Shown piece after piece: positions 1-12,500 of a stretch of 64,000 nucleotides of DNA. The stretch comes from Clytia hemisphaerica. Lineage: Eukaryota; Cnidaria; Hydrozoa; Leptothecata; Clytiidae. The notes under the pieces were generated by a model. That model saw nothing but the letters and a program-made list of their open reading frames with translations. It was not told where the DNA came from and did not search any database. Location of the stretch: contig CACVBU010000975.1 of assembly GCA_902728285.1 (NCBI GenBank), forward strand, positions 648,637 to 712,636. Direction: 5' to 3'. The position numbers and the translations under genes were made by a program. Within the stretch, counting starts at the first letter, position 1; each line of letters opens with the position of its first letter.

Positions 1-3000
1 TTTTGAAATGGTAGTCGATGGCGTAGCTTGATTTCAAACCCAATATAGGTACGATTGACTCGGAATCTTTGGGTTTGTCAAACGGCATTGCGCGCACCTC
101 TGGAAAAACCAGAAGTTTGTTTTTTCATTTCTCAAATTAAATAAAATATCCTAGCTGTGTACTGAACAAATTATGTTACGTGTCATACATTTAAATTTTA
201 TGTAGTTAAAGCCTTGACACAGAAAAATTAAATTTACTTTTTTGAAAAAAAGGCATGATGGATGTTCCGGCCGACACCAGAGTGTGGTAACCAATCCCCC
301 TCACATGGTATTGGATGACCCGAGCGAAGGTTCATTCACTTACCAAGGGAGCCGTAGCACTGAGTGGGAATCGAACTTTGGTCTCACGAGAACAATAACC
401 ACTACGGTACCACGCCTACAACTTAACCCGAGCGAAGGTACATTCACTTGCCAAGTAAATCGTAGCACCAAATGGGTATTAAACTTTGGTCTCACGAGAA
501 CAATAACTTAAAATAAACAATCATATAAGAAGTATTTTGGTTGCATACCGGTGGTGGTGGAGAAGAGAAGGAATGACTTAGCACCGCGACACGTTCTGTT
601 ATCTGATTGGTCCAACTCGAAACCTGTTGCGCATTTACACGTGTAGTCTGTCTCACTGATGGCGAAACACAAGTGCGAACACAATGTTTGATTCCAACAA
701 CTGTTATTCCCTAAGAAAATAATGATTTTTTTGATGATTTATTTCAATTCTTTAAAGCCTCTGAAAGGAGAGTTGAGACCAATGACCTTTACAAACCCTA
801 AACTAAGCTATATATTCGCCATCTTTTATTGGATTTTTTTCTGAAATTGGTACCCGTAAAGAAGCCACTGTGCTAGCTATGAGTAGTGCTATCATTAGGG
901 TACTACTTTAAAACTCTGATTAAAGATTTTGCTTGGTTTGGATTGAGAAACTGCTTTCAGGGTCAATATAAAGCTCAGTGGTAGGGTATCATGATATTAA
1001 CGCGAAACGACATTTTAACATTTTAAGGTGTAAGAAAATGGGATGAGCTGGAGTTTTTACAAGATACTTGACTAATTGGTCATTTGAAGTGATAGAGATG
1101 ACGCGTTCTTTAGAAAAATTGTTTTATTACATCTTAACGACCAACCAAATCAAATAAGAGCTTGTAAAAACTCCAGCTTGTCCCAAAAAAACGGTTCTGT
1201 TTTATTCACATGGTTGTATTGTATTCAACATTCGATCAGGGTTTAAGTGACCTTTCCTTCATGAGATTCATTACGTAGCGTTTTCTACTGAAACACCCCA
1301 TTTTTGCCAGTGGTGGCGAATTTCAAACATAAATTTTTATATAGTCTAAATTTCGGAAATTTCCAACTACTGGCTAAGACCGCAATGTTTCCGTAGAATA
1401 AATTAACGTCATTAATATAATAAAGGAGAAGCTTCTAGTCTATTTACCTGATTGTCTCCCCTTGTGATAGACACGTAACCCCATCAAACTGAGGTGCGGG
1501 CTTCGCATTGTGGTAATTTCTGACCCATTGAAATCCGTTCGTAAGATGGCACGCTTTCCCCAGTCCGTCCAGTAAATGAAACCGTTGAACACAGTGATTC
1601 CAAAAGGATGAACGATACCTCCTGGAAATAAATAAAATATTGTCAGATGATTACAAACTAGCCTGTTTAGCAAGACTTATATTTTGTTTCAACGCCGAGG
1701 CATCCTGTGTATGCTGTGTATCTGGTGTAGTATTGTGCACTCAACGGCGAAAAAAATGAGGTTTCCGTAGATATCACATCCTCTAATCTCTGTATATATT
1801 TTTGTTTTGCTATAAATAAAACCTTATATATTTACAGCTAATTTAGCCTAGAAATCTAAGACAGATTGATTCAGTCACTTAGTAAAATCTGATGGTAAGT
1901 TGTGACTGAATAAAGTTTTTCAAGGCAAACTTAAAATTCCGTACATCATACAAATCATTAAAGCACCGATAACGCTATATTGTCTTCGGCCGTATCTTAG
2001 CCTTGTAAAAACTGGATTGGTTAACCAGGCTACAGCTAATTCGAGTTGGAAAACAGAAAATATTACTGTTCGAAAAACGGATAGATGCCAGATTTCTAGG
2101 GCGATGGACTGAAAAATAACTTAGAATATAAAGTAAGGATAGTATTTTTATGAGATTTCCTCGTGAGTGTCTTTCGAGTTCTACAAGAGTCTGTTATTAT
2201 GTAAGAATTATAACGGTGGCTCACCTTGTCCAATATTCACTTCACCCCTGCGCCGATTGATCCCGTCGTACGGTAAGAGATCAGTGTATTCAATCTTATC
2301 GGTTTTAGCATCGCACCAAAACACACGTCCGGTATCGAAATCGTATGAAACGCCATTCGGGTAGCCGATGTTTTCCTTGACCAAGTCTGTTCTGTTTGAA
2401 CCATCGAGGAACGCGTATTCGATCTTGTTTTCACCCCAATCTGTCCAAATCATGATTCTATTGAAATTCATAAAAAAAAACAGTAACACACTGATCAAAT
2501 ACCAGTAAGAATGAGGCCAGATTGACAGTATAAAAATTGAGGTATGAGATTTTGAGATTGTCAACTTTCTATATTGTCGATCTTACTTTAAAAGCCATTC
2601 CAAATTTTGTCAAAATGAACGAGTTCTTTCATGTTTAACATGGTTACAAACTCTTATCCAAAATGAGGGGACATTCTAATCCACAGATCTCTATATTTCT
2701 CTCACCCTTTCTGTGGCACCAACTCAATACCGCGTGGTTGCTTCATACCAGAAGAGATAACCACCCTGCGGTAACGACCATCTAATCGGGCCACTTCTAT
2801 GCGGTCGCGATCAGCATCCGTCCAATACAAATTATCAGCTATCCAATCGATTGCCAAACCATCTGGTGCTGGCAAACCTGAAACAAAGAAATACAATACA
2901 CGGGTTGCAAAATAAGAAGTCTGAAATTAAATCACGCTTTTACTCAAAATTTTAATGCATTTGACCTTATAGTGTCGATTATTAACTGTAAGTTGTAGAG

Positions 3001-3583
3001 CAAACATTGGAATAAAATCACGTGAATTTTTTCGAGTAATCTCACATGTTTTGACCGTACTGTAATTTTTTTGCAAACCGTGTTTTGACGCTCACTAATT
3101 GGTTTACAAAGCGAATTTGGATTTTCATCGATATATGATATTGGTAATATCGCTAATTCTATAAACACGAGGTAGATATCAAATTATAGAGTCATGAAAC
3201 ACAACCAAGTTATAGACAAGGCACGGTTGATTTTAACGCGAATCAGTACATTTATCGAAGGTCTCGTTGAAAACCTTAGATAAGATAAGACCATGACGAA
3301 GAGAACCACTCTTTTTTAATTTCATGAAGGCATGTAGCAAAACAACCAAAAGTCGTACCTGAAGGAATAATATCTTCTCGTCCAGTGCCTTGAACTGAAA
3401 TACGAGAGATACTGTCTTTACTGACATCCGTCCAATAGATCAATTGTTTTCGATGATGGAAGTCAACTCCGATTGCATTCTGGGTACCAGTGATGGGCGT
3501 GATCTTATCCACTGTATCGTTGGGGTTTAAAGAAATACCACGAATCTCTTGACGACGTGCGTAGATGAGAAACTCTTCGACAC
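1..3583 (-). CDS. LRP propeller 4, EGF and start of propeller 5 (exons 24-29)
   Basis: Exons 24 (3359-3583), 25 (2706-2877), 26 (2225-2457) and 27 (1448-1621) encode LIYWTDV, NLYWTDA, IMIWTDW, RVFWCDA and FIYWTDW. Exon 28 (549-710) is an EGF-like module ([12 protein letters not shown] ... YTCKC) ending [10 protein letters not shown]. Exon 29 (from 99 down to the edge) continues E-V-R-A-M-P-F-D ... SSYAIDYHF, the usual opening of another propeller. Exons 28 and 29 contain no long open frame of their own; I assigned them from splice borders, matching phase and cysteine spacing. A SINE dimer (240-512) sits in the intron between them. Confidence 0.9.
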
Positions 3584-6500
3584 CTGTGACAAAAAGAAAT
3601 GTTGTCAACACTGTCGTATTTGCTCCAGAGCTATTGGAGATTCATGGCGAATGAGATGTTGAAAGAACGTAACACACTTAGTGCAAAATATGTTTTTATC
3701 TGTACACCCTTCTAAGATCAAATCCAAATTTATTCAAAAACTTCAATCTATTCGATGTGTAAATACCATGGGAAGCTGGATAGTATGAGATGGGATTACA
3801 TAGAAGATATGTAATTAGTGAATACTTACTGACGCACGAGGTGTTATCATCTTTCTTTAGTTGGTAACCGAAAGGACATTTACAGCTGAAACCGCCAGGC
3901 CTCAACAAGCACAAATGCGTGCACGTGGCGTTCGCACAATGGTTGATGGTGCTTTCCTTGCGTTGCTTGGATTGGTGCATGATTTGGATACCCATCGGCT
4001 TTGTCAACTGATCTCTGTAAATGAATTTCGAGCTACCATCACGCCGACTCAAGCGCCGAATAGAGCCAGGGGTCCAGTCTGTAAAATATACGTAATCTTC
4101 GAAGATGGCGAGAGCGAACGGATGTTTGACCAATCCGCTCTTGAGAATGGTGCGCCGGTTTTCACCGTCATATGACATCACGTCCAAAGTGTCCAAACGC
4201 GCGTCAACAAAATAGATTTTTCTGAGAAAAAAAGAAGTTCAAGGATATTGGGTCTTCACTTACAATAACTTCCACATTCAAATCAAACGAAAGCATGTAA
4301 CAGCACAAGTTTCAACTTTTATCAGGGTCCCCGAAGAAAAAAAAGAAAGGCCGATAAAATCTTTAACAGATCTCTAACTGAAAACAGGGAAAATTTTCTT
4401 GGTAAAAAGCTGCAAGAGATTCGTCTCTCCAAATAAGAATTTTTAAATTTGAATCTTCTATTGGCCAAGAATATAGGCCCTTCCCAAGGTTTAGACCTTT
4501 AAAAGTTAAACTTTCAATGGGCTTTTCCAGAAAAAAATTCTACCCCCACTGTTGAGGATATTGATCTTTCGATTATCAAACCCCCTGGACATCCTACTTT
4601 ATTAGTAGAGCCCCCTGGATATCCACTCTTAAAAACATGCTCAACCCCCTGGATATCCGATATCCTCTACAGGGGGGCAAGGACTATTTCTGAAAGAGCC
4701 CAATGCTATTATACCTTGTTGCAAGATCAATGGTCAATCCATTAGGCCAAACGATATTGGTGGTGATCAGAGGCTTGCGGTTTTGCCCATCCATATCGGC
4801 GCGTTCAATTCGACCTCGTTTACCCCAATCTGTCCAAAACATGTATCTGAAAACATAAGACAAATGACACTTTAGTATATTTTGCAAACATATGTAGCTA
4901 AGCTTGACGACATATGTAAAGATTCGAATATTATCCAAGAAATTATTCAGCGAATGAGCGAGCAAAACTTTGATATTCGTACTTCTTTTTTTTAAATTTA
5001 ATTTCAAACAAACTTAGACAAAAGCTTGTTAAATGTAACTACAGTCCATTAACCGTACTGAAAAAAGTGTATTGTATAATACTATTGATATAGAGGATTT
5101 TTTATAACAGTATATACTGACCCATCCCTAGGGTCCAGTGCTAAAGCTCTCGGCGCATCCAAGTCTAATGACAAAATGACCGAACGATTCGACCCATCAA
5201 TGTGCGCAGCTTCAATTGTGTCCAATCTCATATCAGTCCAATAAATGTTGTTTGCAACCCAATCAATCGCCAAACCTATAAAGCAGTTTATTACATACAG
5301 TAAAAGCCCACGAGAGCAAGTTAGAGGTTTGATTTCTGGAGACTGTAGTTTATTCCAAACAGTAAAGCTCGCGGTTAGCAGTGATACATGGGTCCGACTG
5401 AGAGCTGGTTGAAATTTATTTGTGAAGTAATATCGAAATGGCCAAAAAAAAAGTTTCCTTCGAATTTGAGACAAAAATAGATCTTCACAAGTGGGCGCAA
5501 AAGCTTACCAAAGTTATGTATGCAAAACAAGGATTAAAAAATTAAAATTTAGGTAATTGTTTTTCTTTGTAAACCGTCTACTAACTAAAGAATTCAATGC
5601 AGTTTTAGTGAAGGTAGAGAGTCTATCACCATATTTCCGTAACACCCTGCCTGGCAGTGCTTGGGATTCGAGCACAGTCAATTGCGGTGCAAATTTAGTC
5701 TGTGATCAAAACCTTTACACTACCAATCGGTAGAATGTTTTTTTCAATTCAAAGCAGGATGAATCAGAATGTCTTTTGAAACTAGAGAACATTTAAAAAT
5801 TTTATTGACCTTCAGGGGAGTTCATTCCTTGCGAGATAATTTCTTCACGGCCAGTTCCATTGATGAAAATACGTTCAATTTTATCTTTACTGACATCCGA
5901 CCAATAGATCCGGTCTTCCTCGTGGTGAAAGTCCACCCCTATGGCGCTCTTCAGTTCGTCCACAAGCGTTCGTGTCTCCCCTGTCTTGGGGTTCAAAAAG
6001 CGAACTTCTTTATGGTCGGAGAATACAATCATTGGGGAGTCACCTGAATAAAAATGAAATTTACATTGAATGGAAGAACATGAATATTTATTTCATATGT
6101 CACGTGTATGGCGTTCTAAATTCAAGGCCTAGCAAGCGTGCTTTGACGTCAAAATCCTGTGGACCTAATTAATGATGTCATTGCAGTGTTGACGTCAAGT
6201 TGACTTGAATTTAAAGGCCGGTTTCCACTTGCGCGCGCTACGATCGCACTTTTGGGCTTCAATCCTTTTTGCTTGGAAAAAAGATTACGTCATAAAAATG
6301 TAGCGCGCGCTTGAAAAAAAAGTTGAACACATTTCAACTTTTTTCAACCGTTACGTCAGTTCGCGCCAATGGAGTTGCTTCATTTTTCTTTTGACCAATA
6401 GCGTGGAAGCTTTGCTCGAAAAAGCGCGATCGAAGCGCGCGCAAGTGGAGACCAGCCTTAAGGCCGGTCTCCACTTGCGCGCGCTGCGATCGCACTTTTT

Positions 6501-9500
6501 GACTTCAATCCTTTTTGCTTGGAAAAAAGATTACGTCATAAAAATGTAGCACGCGCCGGAACAAGGAGACTAAAAAGGTTCTAATTGTAATTTCAAGCAT
6601 GTTAAAAGGGATCATTATCATAAGAAGCTTATTAACATAAGAAGCCGCTGGTCTCCTGTTGAAAAATCTATCTGGTTCGCTCATAGTCACGAACACTGTT
6701 CTCCAGGGAGTCGGCTTTTCGGTTTAATAATAAATAACTAATTAGTAGTTCTCGGAAGGATGGGTAAAACCGAACTCTTATCCTTTAGATGATAAAACTT
6801 AAGTTTTGAAACCGGAAAAACTGCCAAGGAGTTTTATAAATCCAAGCTAATTAGACAGTATAATTAACAGCTTGTAAAAGAGGATTAAGTTTACTTAATC
6901 ATTGAAAATCTTTTAATTAGAGCAGGAAAAAGAAAATAAAACAAACTGTAATTGAGCCATTTTACACTCTTAAACGTAATTGAGACGAATTACATTAACC
7001 AAGTTAGGTCAAGCGGTTCCTAGCTTCTCCTTGGTTTCTCTTTCTCCCCCCTCAAACCTACTAATCAAGTTTGCTCCCTAATTCCAGCAAATGCCTTAGC
7101 ATTGTTTTAGGCAGACAAAACTTTGAACTGAAGGACAAATTTATCACTCCCCGAGGGTGTGTCCTAAGTTAAAAGCATTTTACACTCACAGTGCGCGGAG
7201 CAGAGCGAAGGAAAGTTTGGCAACAGTGAGAGTGGCCATTTTACACTCTTATGACGTAATTGAGACGAATTACATTAACCAAATTAGGTCAAGCGGTTCC
7301 TAGCTTCTCCTTGGTTTCCTTGGAGCACAAAACTTACCACCAGCAGTACAAGTGTGACCATCCGAACGCAACGTGAAACCATCAGCACATTTACACGTGT
7401 ACGAGCCTTTGATGTTGTTGCAGAAATGTGAACAGACCTCTTGATCACCGGCACATTCATCGATATCCACACAAGTCTTGGAGTCATTCGATAATTGATG
7501 ACCCTTCTTGCAGCCACACATTGGTCCTGTGGAAAACGAAGAATAATTTTTTCTATAATCAGATGACATTAAAAACACTACAAACACTAAAGGCTCTCGC
7601 AAAAGACCACTCCAGTGGTGATATAAAATAAATACCGAACTTACTTAAATTTCAAACACAGTGTTGCTCTGAAAGCCACTTTATATTTATAGTCACAGAT
7701 ATATTTTGAGAACATTAAGGAACTTTGACAAATATAATTGAAACGAAACGAAGGAATTTTTGCCTGAATTAATTCGAAATTTAAAAAAATCATAAACTCT
7801 CAAATCGATGAAAGGGTCTAATAAGGTGAGATATTCCACAAACTATACTTTTGAATCACTATAATTCGATCATCAACAACAGACCAATAATATTATCGTC
7901 AAGTTGCTTACCAACCCAAGCTGCAGAGGCCATTAGAGAATTAGTTTGACCCTAAATTTGAATAGGGTACGACATTTTAATACAAGTTCGAAATAGAGTA
8001 AGAGAGAACAAGATTTAGGAGAAATAAATGCAAACAAACCTGCGGGTGTGGTGTAACAGAAATGATTACATCCACCATTATCCACGTTGCACGAAGAGAA
8101 TTTACAAGCAGGTCCTTCATCAGTAGCATTCGGACAATCATTCATACCATTGCAAGCTTTGTTGAGGTCAATACAAACGCTCTTTGAAGTATCACAAAAG
8201 AAGTGTTGCCCAACTGTGCACTTTTTTGTAACACCTATGAAAATTGAAGAGAAATTTGTTGAGATTTCTTTGTAAAAGAAATTATAAAAGTTAGTTTAAA
8301 CTTTCTTTGTTTTTATATGCAGAAAAGAAAGACTTAATCTCAAAACAGATACACCACGCTTTGCTCTAAAGGGAATCTAACGATCTGACCTAGTTGTTTA
8401 GCCAAACCAATCAAAACCGCGTTGCCTTTTGCTTTAAAGTGAAAGTGAAAGTGACTGATTCTAATGTTTACGATTGACATCTGATTTTGATGCGATTGTT
8501 CTGCTTATAGGAATACCAATCTCCTTACGAGTGTATACGTGTAATACATGGTATAGTCAGAATCTACTCGGAGATTAAGAAAGCGTATGAATATCCTTTT
8601 TTGAGGGATAGAGATCTCTTCTATTTTTTTTAAAAAAGAAGATCAAGCCTGGGTTACATCAATATTCGATAGGCGCTTTTAGTTTCATTGTACATTACAT
8701 CAACTCAATAACGAACTTTGCTTTGATTAATTTTCAAGGAGACAAAAAAGCATACCATGGCAACCGATTTCATCACTGCTCGGGTTTCCGCCAATAGAAT
8801 CACGACAATCATCAACTCCATCGCATTGATGGCTCATCTTGATGCAACGTCCGTTCGAACATTTGAACTGTACAGAAGTACATTTGAAGTACTCGTCCTC
8901 ACAATCTACTTCGTCTGAATAATCAGCGCAATCTTTCTCGAAATCACAGCGCGATCGCTGCTTGATACATCTTTGACTGTCTTGGCAACGGAACTCGTCG
9001 TGATGACACGTGCAGTTGGCTAGCGGTGCGTCCGGGTCTTTGCGAGATTCGTTACGGAAAACATTTGGTTCGCAATAATTCACTACGGTTTGAGAAATCA
9101 TGAATCAAAGACAACGTAGCAAGGTAGAGTAAATTATTTAGATTTGAGATTAGAATGGGAAAACTTAGCTACTGTAGATGATTTTCGGTTGCACACATGA
9201 ACGATACTTTGTTAACTTGTCAACAAAACATGGTTCAAAATTGGTAAAATTGAGAAACTTGTGCTACATGTTTTTCTAAAGAATACACTTTTTTTTATAA
9301 GAACAAACTATATAAGAATAACATAAGGCTTCGATGGCTAAAATGTTAAGAACAAGTTAAGAAAATTTTAAGGCTTCACGGAAAACAGTCAATTTCTTAG
9401 GAAAGTGGTAAAAATACATTAAAAATGGGGAAAATAAGAACATGTTAAGAACATTTTTAGGCTTGAAACTCAAAAAGTTAAGAACATCCGAAGGCTTCAA

Positions 9501-12500
9501 AAGTTTCGAATGTTCTTATAAAAAAACGTGTAGAAATAAAGGAAGCCATTTAAACATCACAAACCTCCAGTTTTACACTTTTCATCAGACCCATCACCAC
9601 AATGATCGACACCATCACATCGAAATTTGAGTGGAAGAATTTGCCCGTTGTCACACCGAAACATTTCCTTCTTCACATAATCAGTTGTGTGGTTTGCGCA
9701 TGTGCCTGACAACTCGTCCGAACCGTCCTCGCAATCTTTGTGTAGATCGCAAATCCATTCGACGGGAATACAAGGGCCGTATTCTTCGGGCCGTCCACGT
9801 CTTCCCTTGCTCTCACATTGGAATTCTTTGAATTTGTCACACCGATGTGGCGTGTCTACATATTTTTAAATTGAAATTAAATTAAAAGTTTTTATTATTC
9901 AGTAAAAAAGTGTTAAGGCATACACTAGTTGTGTAGAAAGACTCTGTGGGAATGCCACGAGGTGTCTACTTCTTCAAGATGGCTTATCGTGTCTGTGAAC
10001 AGAAGTGAGCCCTTATTCTCTTCGTCCAAACAAAATGTAACTCAGTCTAGTCCTAGTCGAAAATAAATCTTTTACATAAGGGTCTCTAGTGGTAAACAGT
10101 AATTTTGCACCTTCTCCAGAACCAGCTACGAAAGATGATAGATTCGACGAATTGGACTTCACTTACCGCATTGCATTTCATCACTACCATCATCGCAATC
10201 ACTTTCACCGTCACATTGATATCTTCTCTCAATACACCGTTTCTTGTCTTTACACGTGAACTCCCCATCTTTGCACGGCTCCGAAGGCGTCTGGCACCGA
10301 TCAAGTGCTTCGTCAGAGCCGTCAGGACAATCGGCTGTGGAGTCACACGTCCATGACATTGCAATACATCGGTAAGTGCTGTTGCATTTGAATTGGAAAT
10401 CGGTACAATTAGTGTTTTCTAAACAAGATAGACAAAATTTCTCGTGAAAACGGATACCATAGACATGATAAAAACCGTGATAGTCAAGTTACAGAAAAGA
10501 CGATTTAAAACAATTTTAGTCGGCATCGCTGTCAAGTAACCAAACCGTAGAAAATATAGCAAATCTATTGAGATTTACTTACAAGAATGAAAATTGAAGT
10601 AAAGTTCACATTATCTTGTCAGTAATTGACCAGCATTGATATTATACTTTTGGGTTTCGGCAAAAACCAAAAAGGTGTCAATATGTAATTGTCAGCTGGA
10701 TTTTCAATATTTGAACAATTTAGAGGGATCGTTTTATAATAGAGTACCTGCTGTTTACTTTGTACATTATGGTCCGCAAACCATTATCGTTCGCTAATAT
10801 ACTGTGTAGTCTAAATCAGCCCTTAATACTAGGATATTTATTGTACAGAAACGAAAGGTATTTATATTCGAATAAAAGAAACTTACTGCATAGAGCATCA
10901 GATTCGTCACTTTGATCAGGACAATCATCATATCCATCACACCTCCAAGTTTTTTTGATGCACAGATTCTTGGAAGCACATTTCCAGTAACCTGGTAGAC
11001 ATCTAAACACACCGCCACCTGTCTTGTTTTGAGAGTCTTAGAAAGAAAAAAGAAAACAAGTCATTACTCTCGGGTACCTAATAGCCGTCCCTCCGCTAAT
11101 TAATTTTTCGAAAATCTTCCACACAGGACATTCTTATTCCAACCCCCCCTCCCGCTTATTAAGTTTTGAGATTTTTTCCAACCCCCCCCCCGGATATTAC
11201 CCCGAGAAAAGTGGTCTAAAAAAGATACCCGGAGGATGTATTATCACCCGGAGGATGTATTAGCGAGATTATGTATCGGAGATATTCTACGGCTACGGTT
11301 GCGGGGCTGCCTGTACGGGTCGTCAACAAAGGCGACATGTCGTTGTCTACTTTGCTCTGTACGGGAAAAACACCAAAACACCGTATAAGCAAAGTCGACA
11401 TGATGCCGTACGTCAAATATCGAACTTGCTTTCACCCGCCATTACTTGCCTTACTCGCCATTTCCCTCGCCACTTTAGCCGTAGCCGTAGAGAATTCCAG
11501 ATACATAATCTCGCTATTATCAATCTTAAAACTTCTACCATCAAAGTGTTCACTATCACCGAGAAAAAAAAATGCAGTTTAATTGCTAGGCAAAGTGAAA
11601 AACATTTCTATCATTGTATCAACAATTTGAAGCTCATTTTAAATAACCAGAGTCTTGATTTTTATCGTTGGAGAAAGGCGAGTGGTGGAAAGTTTCTTAA
11701 GTAGTAAGTATTTTGCGCAATGATATCTCAAAAAGGTACTACTAACTTTAAATGAAACCCCTGGTCTGAAAACTGTAATTATAGAAGTATGAGTTTTGAA
11801 CCATACTTTGAGCCACAACTCAATTAAAAAAACTCCAGTCATTCAGAAAACAGGGTTGACCTGGTTATGCTCCCAAAATACAAGGTGAGGCGCAGTGGTG
11901 TAGTGGTCATTGACCTTGGTTGCTGCACAGGCGACTGAGGTTCGATTACCACTCCACTCGCAGCGGTTCACTTAGTGAATGAACCTTCCCCGGCCGGGTC
12001 AACCCATGTCATGTGAGGGGAATTGGGTTGTCAGTTCAAGGTGCTAATGGGGCGCGAATTGAAAGCGTCTATAGTTGCGAAAATGGGCCTCAAAGCCTCC
12101 TTCGACTCAACCAAATAGAGATAGAAATACAAGCAAGACACAGAAAAAGATGCACATACCAATGCAAGTTTTGTTATCAACTTTACTGAGGGTCATATTG
12201 TTTGCACATGCGCATCGAGCTGTGCCACCAGGTTGCAAGAGACATAACTGCTCACATTCCAACTGGTGACAAACAGTTTGGTCTAAGGTAGAGGAAACAG
12301 TTAAGTCGTATCACTTTCTTAAAGAAATTTATAAAAATCTCAGTCTTCAATTCTAGCCGGACTATTGAATTTCACAACAATGAGTTATTCAAGAGAGTGA
12401 TTCCAAAATTTAATTCCAGCCTTCAAGAGTTTTGAAAAAAAGAAAAATGAAACCCAGCTTATTTATCCAAAAACTAAAGTGTAAAGACCGGTAACTTTAA

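Noticed and set aside
242..511. 89-codon plus-strand frame with an internal repeat
   Set aside because: It is the translation of the reversed SINE dimer.
3861..4175. 104-codon plus-strand frame over LRP exon 23
   Set aside because: Antisense shadow of a conserved propeller/EGF exon; it has no family features. The same applies to 5769-6047, 7428-7631, 9631-9869 and 10105-10356.
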